A DNA stretch of 64,000 nucleotides from the NCBI GenBank assembly GCA_964371075.1, contig CAYJKN010000003.1:186001-250000 (forward strand). The letters are read 5' to 3'. Under the pieces are notes generated by a model. It was given only the letters and a program-made list of their open reading frames with translations. It was not told where the DNA came from and did no database searches. This stretch comes from UTCHB3 sp964371075. GTDB taxonomy: Bacteria; Bacteroidota; Ignavibacteria; Ignavibacteriales; Ignavibacteriaceae. Position numbers and translations under genes: made by a program. Below, one piece after another: positions 1-8,643 of the stretch; within the stretch, counting starts at the first letter, position 1, and each line of letters starts with the position of its first letter.

Positions 1-245
1 AAGAAGCTCCCAAAAAAGCTTATGTAAGTGTCCGGAGAAAAAAACAGTTTGCAATCATCCAGCCAAGTGTTAAAACCCGCCTTGATTTGGGTCTGAATAT
101 TAAAGGTGAAGAACCAACAGGTATCACCGAAAAAGCCGGTAGTTGGAATGCAATGTGTACCCACAGAATCAAAATCGGCGATATTTCTGAGTTAAATCAG
201 GAAATTTTCGACTGGATCAAAAAAGCCTACGATCAGGCTGGATAA
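1..245 (+). CDS. DUF5655/DUF4287-type protein, C-terminal part only
   Basis: An open frame enters from the left edge and stops with TAA at 243-245, giving about 80 codons. The readable tail contains FAIIQPSVKTRLDLGLNIKG and a closing part with W-N-A-M-C-T-H-R and D-W-I-K-K-A-Y, which I recognise from memory as the C-terminal domain (DUF5655 type) of small proteins annotated DUF4287/DUF5655. Function is unknown in the family as I know it. The last 37 codons occur again at 3071-3181 with almost only silent changes. A hairpin terminator follows directly. The start and N-terminus lie outside the window. Confidence 0.7.
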   Translation, partial: EAPKKAYVSVRRKKQFAIIQPSVKTRLDLGLNIKGEEPTGITEKAGSWNAMCTHRIKIGDISELNQEIFDWIKKAYDQAG

Positions 246-258
246 TTAGTTAAAATAA

Positions 259-310
259 AAAGCCCCGGCTATTTAATTTCCATGAAATTGGCTAAATTAG
301 CCGGGGTTTT
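259..310. terminator. Bidirectional hairpin terminator
   Basis: The arms CCCCGGCTA (263-271) and TAGCCGGGG (298-306) pair perfectly around a loop of about 26 nt. An A-rich run lies on the left and a T run on the right, so it can end transcription of both the plus-strand gene ending at 245 and the minus-strand gene ending at 334. Confidence 0.75.
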
Positions 311-333
311 AACCCAATGAAAAAAGCCAATTT

Positions 334-2091
334 CTATTTCACCAAAATCATTTTCTTTAAATCCGTATAAACCGGAAGGCCTGAAGGAGAGATTATATTC
401 AATTTATAAAGATAAATTCCACTCGATAATCCTTCACCTGTGAAGTATGATTCATAATATCCTGCCGAAAGGGACTCGTCTCTTAATTCTTTTATCTTTT
501 CTCCTGTAAGTGTATATACGGTCAATTGTACACGACCCTCCTCTTTCAGTCTGAAGCCAATTACTGTTCCGGGATTAAATGGATTTGGATAATTCTGAAA
601 TAATCTGTAGTCCATTGCAATTTCATGAGCTTCTCCTTTTATACCCACAGGAACTATCCGAATTTCTTCACTTGCATCTGATTTGTTTCCCTGGTTATCC
701 TCTGACTTAAAGGATATATAATAACTTCCGCTGAAACCGGGTATTATCTTTGTGAATGTTGTATCAGTTGTAGTTCCAATCAGATGTGTCGAGTCGGTGT
801 TGAACCCTTGAGTTGTATCTCCATAAACCAGATAATGTTTAAAGTCACTTTCATGGTTCCTTTTCCAGTTCAGTTGTGCGGTGTCTCCTGTTACCGTTGC
901 AGTAATTCCTCTCGGTTCCAATGGTGCAAGATCAAGATATGGATAAGTTGTCCCGTAAGGACCTCCATATAATCCAATATCACTTCTTGTGCCATCTTTA
1001 TCTTTGACAAGGGTGTCTCCGGCATCTATCAGAGGTGAGTATTCTTGAAGGTGGTAATCTTTCTCTTCATCCACAAACATCGGAAAACGAATAATATTGG
1101 AAATTGTATCCACCGCACTGCCATCATCGGTCTTATAGTGCCTGCCGTTATTCCAAAAGTTGTTAAACCTTAAAGGGGCGTTTCCGTAAAAACCATAATA
1201 GCCCCCACCTGAGATGTGATTATTAAATACATCCCGGTAGTCTGATGTTCCATTTGTTCTGATGGCAACTCCAAAGTTTCCGATAAACAAATTGTTTTTT
1301 ATGGTATCAGGACCAATCATCGCACCAGAACGATCAATATCAATGTTAGTTTTGTATTTACTCATTATAATATTGTTATATATCTTTCCAGGATTACCAA
1401 AATCTCCCTTAATTGTTCTAAATAAAGAACTTATATAGGGAACAGATACAAATACATTATCATATACAGTACAAAAACTCCCAATTCTCATATTGAGAGC
1501 AATCTCTGAGGTTGTTACAAAATTGTTTCTGATGACAACATTATTCAGACTTGTATTAATCCCCACCATGCATGAATCAACTATGCAGTTGGATATATAG
1601 TTTGTATCTGCAAATACATTATAAAATCCTGATAAAGCTATTCCTGTAAAAAAATTGGAAATCTTAACATTATTTATTCTCACATTTAAATTCAAATCTG
1701 CGTGTCTGATTGCATAAATTCCATCCTTACTGATTTGCATACTATAACCCTCAATTTTCAGATTCGATATACAAGTATTGTCGGTCATAAGTATTGCTTC
1801 GTGTGAACTGTTCCCCTCAACAAATTTTATAGTGGTACTTTCCCATCCCATTCCAATTAATGTAACCCCACGGTTAAAAACAACTACCTCCGTAAATACT
1901 CCTTCTCCAACAATTATTGTGTCTCCTTGTATCGACAGGTTCATAGCTTTCATGATACTGTCTGCTGCCGTCTCCCAACTAGTATAGGGTGGAGTACTTG
2001 TGCCGGTTTTGCTTACATAACGCTTCTCTGCAAAGTTTTCGGCACTAAAAGCAATCAAAAGAATCAAAAGTATGGTTAACTTGTTCCTCAT
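334..2091 (-). CDS. Secreted parallel beta-helix protein with T9SS type A sorting domain
   Basis: Residues 1-22 form a signal peptide. The part from about 25 to 390 has the spaced Asn/Ile pattern of right-handed parallel beta-helix (PbH1, pectate-lyase-like) repeats such as ISNCIVDSC and IYNNIIMSK. It is followed by a fibronectin-III-like module (about 395-480) and a T9SS type A sorting domain starting at NYPNPFNPGTVIGF and ending KKMILVK. It is therefore predicted to cross the outer membrane through T9SS and be surface-attached or released. The beta-helix suggests glycan binding or cleavage, but I see no catalytic signature that fixes a substrate. Two ATGs stand in tandem (2094 and 2091); the GAGGGAG ribosome site favours the second. 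The upstream gene ends 22-26 nt away, suggesting co-transcription. Confidence 0.8.
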   Translation of the reverse strand: MRNKLTILLILLIAFSAENFAEKRYVSKTGTSTPPYTSWETAADSIMKAMNLSIQGDTIIVGEGVFTEVVVFNRGVTLIGMGWESTTIKFVEGNSSHEAILMTDNTCISNLKIEGYSMQISKDGIYAIRHADLNLNVRINNVKISNFFTGIALSGFYNVFADTNYISNCIVDSCMVGINTSLNNVVIRNNFVTTSEIALNMRIGSFCTVYDNVFVSVPYISSLFRTIKGDFGNPGKIYNNIIMSKYKTNIDIDRSGAMIGPDTIKNNLFIGNFGVAIRTNGTSDYRDVFNNHISGGGYYGFYGNAPLRFNNFWNNGRHYKTDDGSAVDTISNIIRFPMFVDEEKDYHLQEYSPLIDAGDTLVKDKDGTRSDIGLYGGPYGTTYPYLDLAPLEPRGITATVTGDTAQLNWKRNHESDFKHYLVYGDTTQGFNTDSTHLIGTTTDTTFTKIIPGFSGSYYISFKSEDNQGNKSDASEEIRIVPVGIKGEAHEIAMDYRLFQNYPNPFNPGTVIGFRLKEEGRVQLTVYTLTGEKIKELRDESLSAGYYESYFTGEGLSSGIYLYKLNIISPSGLPVYTDLKKMILVK

Positions 2092-2116
2092 CATCTACTC
2101 CCTCATTTCAATAATA

Positions 2117-2983
2117 TCATTTTTTTGAAAGAAATTTTACGGGTGAATTGAGGGAATCAAGCAGGTTTTGAACGGTCCTGATGGGATGATAACTGTCAAT
2201 TGTGTGAGGTTTATACATTGTTAGAAAAAAAGTTTGGTCAGGCCGTGAGGAATTTAACTCTGCCACATAGTCTTTTAACAACCGATCGCGATGGGCAATA
2301 TTCTCAATAAAATATGTTTCATAAATCTCATCATCATAAACCTCGATATAATCAAGAATAAGTTCTGTGTTGCCAAGCCAAACGATCCTGAATTCGATCT
2401 TTGTATTAATGTCATAAATATTTCCTTCGGGGGTAAAAGCCGCCTGCTGTGAAATCAGGTCACTTACACCGAGTGTAGCAAGTGGTGGGAAATCGTAATC
2501 ATACACTAATATATAATCTTTGAAAGTTTCCGTAAGCATCTGTTGTGTCACAAGTTTACTGTTAAGTAACACGGAATCGAAGGGTGTTTTTTTAACGATT
2601 TGTAAATAACAAACATCATCACCCCCGCCAATAACCTGCCCTTTTTTTAACCTGAAATTTACTTTATATGTTATCCTTTCGTGTTGACTATATTTAGTTG
2701 AGTAAACATATTTTTGATATTGTGAATAGTTTGGACCATTGATAAAAACTGAGCCTGCTTTTGCTGTATCAATACCTGTTGAGGTTGTTGTACCAACAAA
2801 TTCACCAAACTGTTTTTTTAATCCAACTGAGGCGGGAGTACCGGGGACAGTGGTACCGACAGGTGACCACTTTGTGTATAATGCATTCGAAAAATAATAA
2901 CCCCAATCGATTCTTTCGACACCCTGCGAAAACAGGCTGCCTGTAAACATTAATCCTGCTAAGAGTAAAAGTTTTATTTTCAT
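2117..2983 (-). CDS. Exported protein of unknown function, no sorting domain
   Basis: The chosen start gives MKIKLLLLAGLMFTGSLFSQ, a clear signal peptide. A longer in-frame reading from GTG at 3100 would run antisense through the duplicated DUF5655 tail and lacks a signal peptide, so I reject it. The mature part (about 268 residues) has beta-rich segments, for example FSNALYTKWSPVG and KIEFRIVWLGNTELILDYIEVYDD, resembling the carbohydrate-binding-like N-terminal part of larger secreted proteins. It stops at VKFLSKK with no T9SS sorting domain, unlike its neighbours, so it may be shortened. I do not recognise the family. It lies just upstream of the beta-helix gene, with about 25 nt between them. 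Confidence 0.6.
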   Translation of the reverse strand: MKIKLLLLAGLMFTGSLFSQGVERIDWGYYFSNALYTKWSPVGTTVPGTPASVGLKKQFGEFVGTTTSTGIDTAKAGSVFINGPNYSQYQKYVYSTKYSQHERITYKVNFRLKKGQVIGGGDDVCYLQIVKKTPFDSVLLNSKLVTQQMLTETFKDYILVYDYDFPPLATLGVSDLISQQAAFTPEGNIYDINTKIEFRIVWLGNTELILDYIEVYDDEIYETYFIENIAHRDRLLKDYVAELNSSRPDQTFFLTMYKPHTIDSYHPIRTVQNLLDSLNSPVKFLSKK

Positions 2984-3070
2984 TTGAATCACTTGTTTAT
3001 TTAAACTAATTGTTTCCAAAATAATCAAAGAAGTAGTGTCAAAATACTTAATTCTGCGGTACAAAAAAAA

Positions 3071-3181
3071 GCCGGCAATTGGAATGCAATGTGTACCCAC
3101 AGAATCAAAATCGGAGATATTTCAGAGTTAAATCAGGAAATATTCGATTGGATCAAAAAAGCCTACGACCAAGCGGGATAA
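3071..3181 (+). pseudogene. Detached second copy of the DUF5655 gene tail
   Basis: These 37 codons, ending in TAA at 3179-3181, match codons 135-245 at 102 of 111 bases. Eight of the nine differences are silent third-position changes; the other is Ser to Asn. Upstream homology stops within about 10 bases, so no gene head remains. The matching continues into the downstream AAAATAAAAAGCCCC and a hairpin. It is a remnant of a once-functional copy, probably left when the intervening genes were inserted or replaced. Confidence 0.75.
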
Positions 3182-3188
3182 TCATTTA

Positions 3189-3226
3189 AAATAAAAAGCC
3201 CCGACAGCAAGTGCCGGGGCCATAAC
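3189..3226. terminator. Hairpin after the DUF5655 remnant
   Basis: Arms GCCCCG (3198-3203) and CGGGGC (3215-3220) flank an 11-nt loop, preceded by an A-rich run. The setting copies that of the terminator at 259-310, but the right arm has no T run, so on the minus strand, where the A run becomes a U run, it is the stronger terminator (for the gene ending at 3282 it would lie just downstream). Confidence 0.55.
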
Positions 3227-3281
3227 ATCACATCATAAGTATTTAGAGTTATTAATTCCCCTTTGGAAATGTTTTTCCTTT

Positions 3282-6200
3282 TTATTTCACCAACATCATT
3301 TTTTTGACACTGCTAAAACTGCCTGCATTTATTTTATAGATATAAACGCCTGTTGGAAGAGAGGTTGCATCAAAACTTACTTCATATTCACCGGCTGTTT
3401 TCACTTCGTTTAATAAGGAAGCAACAAGTTCACCGGTGATTGAATAGATATTTAATGTAACCAGGTTCTCTGCAGGAATTGCAAATCTTATAACCGTTGA
3501 AGGGTTAAATGGATTTGGATAATTCTGTGAAAGGTTAAACTCTACCGGTACTGAACTGCCAATGGTCTCGACAGACATTGGTGAATTGAGTGAGTAGAGT
3601 GTGCCATTTTCTGTTCCTGCCCATACGATACTCGATGTCGGGGTTGAGAAAACTGCACCTGCACCAAGGCCTGAGAGACCAAGGTTGAGCCAGCTAACGC
3701 CATTATCCGAACTTCCAAATATTCCGTTAGCCCACGAAGCTGCATAAACATTGTTGTTTGCATCAGTTGTAACTCCATAAATAAATGCCTGACCAACATT
3801 GGTGTTTGTCCAAGTTGAGCCATTATTAGCTGATTTAAGAACTCCTGCACCATAAGTGCCTGCGTATATGTTGCCATTAGGAGCAACTGTAAGAGCCCAA
3901 ATGTAAGGGAAACCTGCGTTGAGGTCTGTCCAGTCATTTCCACCGTTGATTGACTTAATGATTCCACCACCAAAAGAACCGGCGTAAATATTTCCGGAGC
4001 CATCAATCGCAAGTGCGTGAATTGCTGTGTTGAGGATGCCTGTGTTAAGTGTTGTCCAGGTTGATCCATTATCAGTGGATTTAAGAACTCCATAACCCCA
4101 TGTTCCTGCATACAGATTGCCTTGTGCGTCAATTTTGACTGCTCTTACATCTTTGCCTGCAAGTGAAGTAAGTGTCCATGTGGTTCCACCGTTTACTGTC
4201 TTATAAAGACCTTGTTCTGTTCCTGCATAGATTGTGCCAGAAGCATCAACTGCGAGTGACCAGACATAACCAACTGTCATTGAGGTATTTATTCTTTCAA
4301 ATCCTGTTGTTGTCTGCTGGTAGATCTTTCCACCAATCGTTCCGATAAGGAGGTCTCCGCTGTTGTTGCTGGTCATTGCCCAGATGAATTCATTGCTCAT
4401 AAATTGACCCTGGCTTGTCCAGTTTCCTGTTCCTGATCCACTTCCACCGCCGGATCCACCACCGGATCCACCACTTCCGCCGGTATAGTTAAAAAGGTTA
4501 ATCATTACAGATGCATAATCGTCTTCTGTAGTGATACCGTTATTAGGTGTTGAATCGGGATCGTATTGATCTGAATGTGTAATTTCAGCTACATTAACCA
4601 CATCTTCGTCAACAGGAATGTTACCAACAAACATTGTATTGTTCATTTGTCCCTGACCTGTGAAGTTTTTACAGATCATCTGACCATTGATAACACCTGT
4701 TACAAAGTTCATATCCGCTTTAGGAGCGAGAACTGTTCCACGAACATCAATTCCCTGAATTGTAATGTTTGTTGCATCGGGGAAATTATAAAGTACGTTG
4801 CTGATTGAGGTTCCTGTTACGGTGAGTCCACCTCGCCATGATACTGTTGTTCCACTTATGTTAACAAGAACAACTGATCCGTTAGGAACTGAAATTGCAA
4901 TGTTATTAGCCTGTGAAAGCTGTGCACCATCAACATTAAAAACGTTAAGCAGTGGATGTGTTCCGGTCAGTTCAAGTCCACCCCATTGAAATGTTACATT
5001 TCCATTTGCTGGATAGTTTGAAAGTGAGTTGGAAAGATTAAGCAGATGTGTTGAAGCTGCATTAAAATCGATCACATTCCCCTGTCTCACCGTACCATTA
5101 TTGATGCTAACTGCATTTATTGGAAGGTTTGAGCTGTTTCCATAAACAACATTACCGTTGTAAACAGCACCTGAAACATAAGTAAGATCATTGCCAACAA
5201 TTAAAACATCTTCAGTTCCTGAAGGGTATGAAAGTTTATCGCCTACACTGTAACCTGCAAAGTATGCATTGTGACCAACTGCAACTTTACCTTCAGTATC
5301 TGAGGAAGGTTGAAAAACATCATTTAATACAAAAAGGTTGTAACCAACTGCTTCACCAAGTGTAAAAAAGTTGGAGTTAAGTGACTGAAGATTAACTGTG
5401 GTGGTCATTTGAAGAGTTGCTGTTCCACCGTTTGCAAGATTACCAACAGTCCAGACACCGGTTGTGCTGTTGTAGCTTCCCTGTGAAGAGGAATATGAGT
5501 TAAAATCAAGTCCGGTTGGAATCTGATCGGTAACAACAACACTGGTTGCTCCGTTTGGACCACGATTTGTAACTGTGATTGTAAAAGTAATTACCTCACC
5601 ATGATTTCCGCTGTTGCTTGATGAGGTCTTAGTAATGCTAAGATCAGCAGTTGCAACCCAGGTTACAGATGCGGTACTGGTAACTGTAGTATTAATTGGA
5701 GTAGCCAAAACAATTTTTTGATACTGATTTGGACTTACTTTATGTACGTATCTTGTTCCCTGAGGAATGATATGGTGAGCTGTTGCGGTAATGGTTGCAT
5801 TGTTGGAAACGCCTTGTGAAAGTGTTACACCACTAATTGTCCCTGTTGCATCTGTTACAGCTGAAGTAAAATTAAGACTTCCTGAAGAAGCAGCAAAATC
5901 AACATTAACTCCCTGCATAGTCTGGAAAGAGGCATTATAACCGGTAAGGTTAAAAACTGCATTTTGACCGATTGGTAATGATTGTGAGGATGGATTAAAA
6001 AGCAAAGTTGAAAGAACCGATCCACTGTTTGAATTTGCATTAGCATCAGCTATTATTGCAAGTGCACGATTTTTAATTGTTGTATTTGTAACTGTGCTTG
6101 CATCAACTCCATCACTAAAATGCCAAATGGCAACCTGAACAGCAGCAGCTTCAGTGTTAGTAGCTGTACCATTAAATGGTGCGTAATTGTTTAAAATGTA

Positions 6201-6548
6201 AGAAATATACTGATTGGTTGAACCATCATCAGTATATTCATTTGGGTTTGAGCCCGAATATGTTGCAAGATTGTGGGAAATGTCGATGCAGTAAAATTTA
6301 GCGGCGATACCATTTAATTCTCCGCTTAATGTTCCTGCCCAAACACTCTTACTGGTACCAATTGGAAACTGAAAGGTAACATTACTTCCGTTTGAAGTAC
6401 CAAATACCCTCACGGTTGAACCGGAAGATTGTGTCATCGAGCCGCCGGGAACCACAATTGGTTTGTTGACGACTGAATCTGGAACCACGGCAAATGTCTG
6501 TGACATTATTAAAAAAGTGATTGCAAAAATTAGATTTAGTTTTTTCAC
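3282..6548 (-). CDS. T9SS surface protein with Cys-Gln thioester-type domain, DUF11, choice-of-anchor A and beta-propeller
   Basis: GTG at 6548 has GAGG five bases upstream and gives the signal peptide VKKLNLIFAITFLIMSQTFA; the TTG further upstream has no such site. In order: a thioester-type domain with YCID (Cys87) and AVQVAIW (Gln138), the pattern of TQXA/TED adhesin domains in which Cys and Gln form a covalent trap for host amines; a beta-sandwich; a DUF11 repeat (about 301-388, ADLSITKTSS...VTNRGP); a choice-of-anchor A-like domain (about 396-645); a Gly-Ser linker (about 690-708); a propeller of repeats of the GNIYAGTYGAGVLKS type (about 709-990); and a T9SS type A sorting domain (NYPNPFNPSTVIRF...KKMMLVK). 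Predicted to be a surface adhesin. The domain identifications are from motif memory; the thioester is inferred, not shown. Confidence 0.75.
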   Translation of the reverse strand: MKKLNLIFAITFLIMSQTFAVVPDSVVNKPIVVPGGSMTQSSGSTVRVFGTSNGSNVTFQFPIGTSKSVWAGTLSGELNGIAAKFYCIDISHNLATYSGSNPNEYTDDGSTNQYISYILNNYAPFNGTATNTEAAAVQVAIWHFSDGVDASTVTNTTIKNRALAIIADANANSNSGSVLSTLLFNPSSQSLPIGQNAVFNLTGYNASFQTMQGVNVDFAASSGSLNFTSAVTDATGTISGVTLSQGVSNNATITATAHHIIPQGTRYVHKVSPNQYQKIVLATPINTTVTSTASVTWVATADLSITKTSSSNSGNHGEVITFTITVTNRGPNGATSVVVTDQIPTGLDFNSYSSSQGSYNSTTGVWTVGNLANGGTATLQMTTTVNLQSLNSNFFTLGEAVGYNLFVLNDVFQPSSDTEGKVAVGHNAYFAGYSVGDKLSYPSGTEDVLIVGNDLTYVSGAVYNGNVVYGNSSNLPINAVSINNGTVRQGNVIDFNAASTHLLNLSNSLSNYPANGNVTFQWGGLELTGTHPLLNVFNVDGAQLSQANNIAISVPNGSVVLVNISGTTVSWRGGLTVTGTSISNVLYNFPDATNITIQGIDVRGTVLAPKADMNFVTGVINGQMICKNFTGQGQMNNTMFVGNIPVDEDVVNVAEITHSDQYDPDSTPNNGITTEDDYASVMINLFNYTGGSGGSGGGSGGGSGSGTGNWTSQGQFMSNEFIWAMTSNNSGDLLIGTIGGKIYQQTTTGFERINTSMTVGYVWSLAVDASGTIYAGTEQGLYKTVNGGTTWTLTSLAGKDVRAVKIDAQGNLYAGTWGYGVLKSTDNGSTWTTLNTGILNTAIHALAIDGSGNIYAGSFGGGIIKSINGGNDWTDLNAGFPYIWALTVAPNGNIYAGTYGAGVLKSANNGSTWTNTNVGQAFIYGVTTDANNNVYAASWANGIFGSSDNGVSWLNLGLSGLGAGAVFSTPTSSIVWAGTENGTLYSLNSPMSVETIGSSVPVEFNLSQNYPNPFNPSTVIRFAIPAENLVTLNIYSITGELVASLLNEVKTAGEYEVSFDATSLPTGVYIYKINAGSFSSVKKMMLVK

Positions 6549-6675
6549 GATTGCCTCGATTGATAAATTGTTGAGGCTATTATGCAATTACCGTGCCAAA
6601 TATTTTTTTATCATTTTCTGATTGGTTTTAAGCTTTTTGGGTTTTAATGACAGAATCTAAAGGGGGAAAAGTGTG

Positions 6676-6688
6676 TCTCATTATGAGA
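6676..6688. promoter_or_regulatory. Short palindrome upstream of the thioester-domain gene
   Basis: TCTCATTATGAGA is a perfect 6-bp inverted repeat around one base, about 130 bases upstream of the GTG start at 6548, in a 279-bp gene-free stretch. It could be an operator. I see no convincing promoter boxes. Confidence 0.25.
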
Positions 6689-6827
6689 TTAGTGCATCAT
6701 TTTGTACATGTTTCATTTTTATCCCAAAAATTCAAAAATGTTCTAAATTTGGTTTAAACTGCGTATTTGGCTTAAAATGGTAGAAAGTGAAATAAAAGGC
6801 GCAGAAAAGTGTATCTTTTTAAGACAG

Positions 6828-7691
6828 TTATAAAATGAAATTAAGGAGGTCCCGGTTGAATTGTTCCGGGAATTCGAATTGGGGGAAGTGACCGCAATCG
6901 TGGTATATTTTAATGTGTAGTGCACGGATGTTTTGTCTGAATATATTTATCATTTTTTCGGGGGTAAGCTCAGGATGAACAAAGCGGTTGGGAATCATTT
7001 TGTCGTTGTCACCAAAAATAATCATGGTTTGAGCTTTAACTTCTGAGAGCCTTAAAGGGACATCGGAGTTAATAACCCCTGAAGCACTGCGAGCAATAAT
7101 TTCAGCGTGAGCCGGGAACTCCCCCGCCTTACGAATAACAATTCTGTCTGAAATCATAAACCCGGCATCTTCAGGGAAATTTTGAAAGTTAACAAGCACA
7201 TTGTTACGAATCTGATTATCATCGTTGTTAATCATCCTCTCTGTGCTGATAAAATTTTCAACGAGCAGTTTTTCATCATCGGTGTAGGTCTCGGCACCAC
7301 CGGGAGCAGAGAGGAAAAGTTTATAAACTCTGTCAGGGAATTCAATAGCCAACTTAAAGGCAATGACTCCCCCCATTGAGTGACCACAGATGTTAAACTT
7401 ATTTATTCCAAGAGAATCCATCAGTTTGATAACAACTTCAGCGTAAAAATCCATTGTTCCGGGATGAAGAGATTTGGATGACTTTCCGTAACCGGGCAAA
7501 TCAATCGCAATGCAACGGAGGTGTTTGGAAAGTGAAGTGAGGTTTTTGTTCCAGGCAGGGATATAACTCCCCAATCCATGAATAAAGACCACAGGTTCAC
7601 CATCGCCCATATCGGTATGGACGATGGTTAAACCCGGTTCAATTTGGGTCTTTACAACCGGAAAAAGATATTGAAGTGAATCAAATTCCAT
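6828..7691 (-). CDS. Alpha/beta hydrolase
   Basis: A 287-residue alpha/beta-hydrolase fold enzyme: the oxyanion region VVFIHGLGS, the nucleophile elbow GHSMGG (Ser near residue 106), an acidic residue in IIFGDNDKMIP, and the closing His in YHDCGHFPQFE. There is no signal peptide, so it is likely cytoplasmic. Its ATG shares a base with the stop of the gene upstream (TAATG at 7691-7693), implying coupled translation with that second hydrolase. Esterase, lactonase or C-C hydrolase activity are all possible; substrate is not readable. It closes the long operon that begins near 16 kb. Confidence 0.8.
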   Translation of the reverse strand: MEFDSLQYLFPVVKTQIEPGLTIVHTDMGDGEPVVFIHGLGSYIPAWNKNLTSLSKHLRCIAIDLPGYGKSSKSLHPGTMDFYAEVVIKLMDSLGINKFNICGHSMGGVIAFKLAIEFPDRVYKLFLSAPGGAETYTDDEKLLVENFISTERMINNDDNQIRNNVLVNFQNFPEDAGFMISDRIVIRKAGEFPAHAEIIARSASGVINSDVPLRLSEVKAQTMIIFGDNDKMIPNRFVHPELTPEKMINIFRQNIRALHIKIYHDCGHFPQFEFPEQFNRDLLNFIL

Positions 7692-8632
7692 TATTTAAGG
7701 AAATCGAGAACCACTTTGTTAAATTCATCGGCTTTTTCAATCATAATCATGTGACCACAATTGTCAATTTCAACAAGTTTACTGTTTTTGATCTTCGCGG
7801 CTCCCTGAACAAATACATCGGAGGGGAACCCGGGATTAAGGTACATGTTCGGAATAAGTCCGTCATATTTACCGTAAACAATAAGTGTTGGCACCTGAAT
7901 TCCTGCTATACTGTTATAGGTTGGTTCATCAAGCATGGCACTGACACATTTTACAACTGCATACGAGAATTCTCTCATTTCAGCTCCTTTTGCCATCCTT
8001 ACTCTTTCCTCTACCATCCATTCCCACTTATCATCCCAGTTGTAGAAGTTCATTGCAAGGTTTTTCCTTACACCGTCTTCAGGGTTGAGTCGAACTCCTT
8101 TTGCATCAATTGCATTGCGGAGCCATTCGCCTTCACCATATTGGAACTTTTCAAAACCGGCAGGTGCTGCCAACACAAGGTTTTTGATCAGTTCAGGATA
8201 CTTAAGTGCAAATATTATCGAGATTTGTCCACCCATCGAATGTCCCACGAGTGTTACATTCTTCAGTTTTAAAGTCGTGATCAGATTCTTAACGGTCTCT
8301 GCATAAAAACTTAAAGTGTATGGATAGTCGCCTTTTTGCGATTTTCCATACCCGGGTAAATCAATTACGATTACCCTGTTGTTTTTTGCAAGCTCGGGCG
8401 CGTTATATCTCCAGAATCCGGCATTACTTGCAAGTCCGTGGATAAGGATTATTGTGTTTTCTCCCGATCCCAAATCTGCATAAGCAACTGAGGGATTTAC
8501 GAGTACTGTTTTTGTGGGGAAAGAATAATCGATATCCTGAAATTCGAGTGCCGGCATACTTTGATATTTAAATCCTGCACATCCGGAGAAGACAACAATA
8601 CCTAATAAAGCCAAAAATGTTAATTTTTTCAT
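7691..8632 (-). CDS. Alpha/beta hydrolase, predicted lipoprotein
   Basis: The N-terminus MKKLTFLALLGIVVFSGCAG has a lipobox ending in Cys18, so the enzyme is probably membrane-anchored in the periplasm or outer membrane. The fold is shown by IILIHGLASNAGFW, GHSMGGQ (nucleophile Ser), LIVYGKYDGLIP and NCGHMIMIEKADEF (catalytic His). It resembles its downstream neighbour along much of its length, so the two are probably an old tandem duplication split into an exported and a cytoplasmic form. A strong AAAGGAGG site precedes the ATG, and the upstream barrel gene ends about 12 nt away. Confidence 0.8.
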   Translation of the reverse strand: MKKLTFLALLGIVVFSGCAGFKYQSMPALEFQDIDYSFPTKTVLVNPSVAYADLGSGENTIILIHGLASNAGFWRYNAPELAKNNRVIVIDLPGYGKSQKGDYPYTLSFYAETVKNLITTLKLKNVTLVGHSMGGQISIIFALKYPELIKNLVLAAPAGFEKFQYGEGEWLRNAIDAKGVRLNPEDGVRKNLAMNFYNWDDKWEWMVEERVRMAKGAEMREFSYAVVKCVSAMLDEPTYNSIAGIQVPTLIVYGKYDGLIPNMYLNPGFPSDVFVQGAAKIKNSKLVEIDNCGHMIMIEKADEFNKVVLDFLK

Positions 8633-8643
8633 TGTTTCCTCCT

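Noticed and set aside
2984..3100. N-terminal extension of the unknown exported protein from GTG 3100
   Set aside because: It runs antisense over the DUF5655 remnant and hides a good signal peptide starting at 2983.
3542..4132. 196-codon minus-strand frame in the propeller part of the thioester protein gene
   Set aside because: It is an out-of-frame reading of the repeat DNA of that gene.
7676..8272. 198-codon plus-strand frame over the hydrolase genes
   Set aside because: It is antisense to the conserved alpha/beta hydrolase coding sequences and its product shows no recognisable domain.
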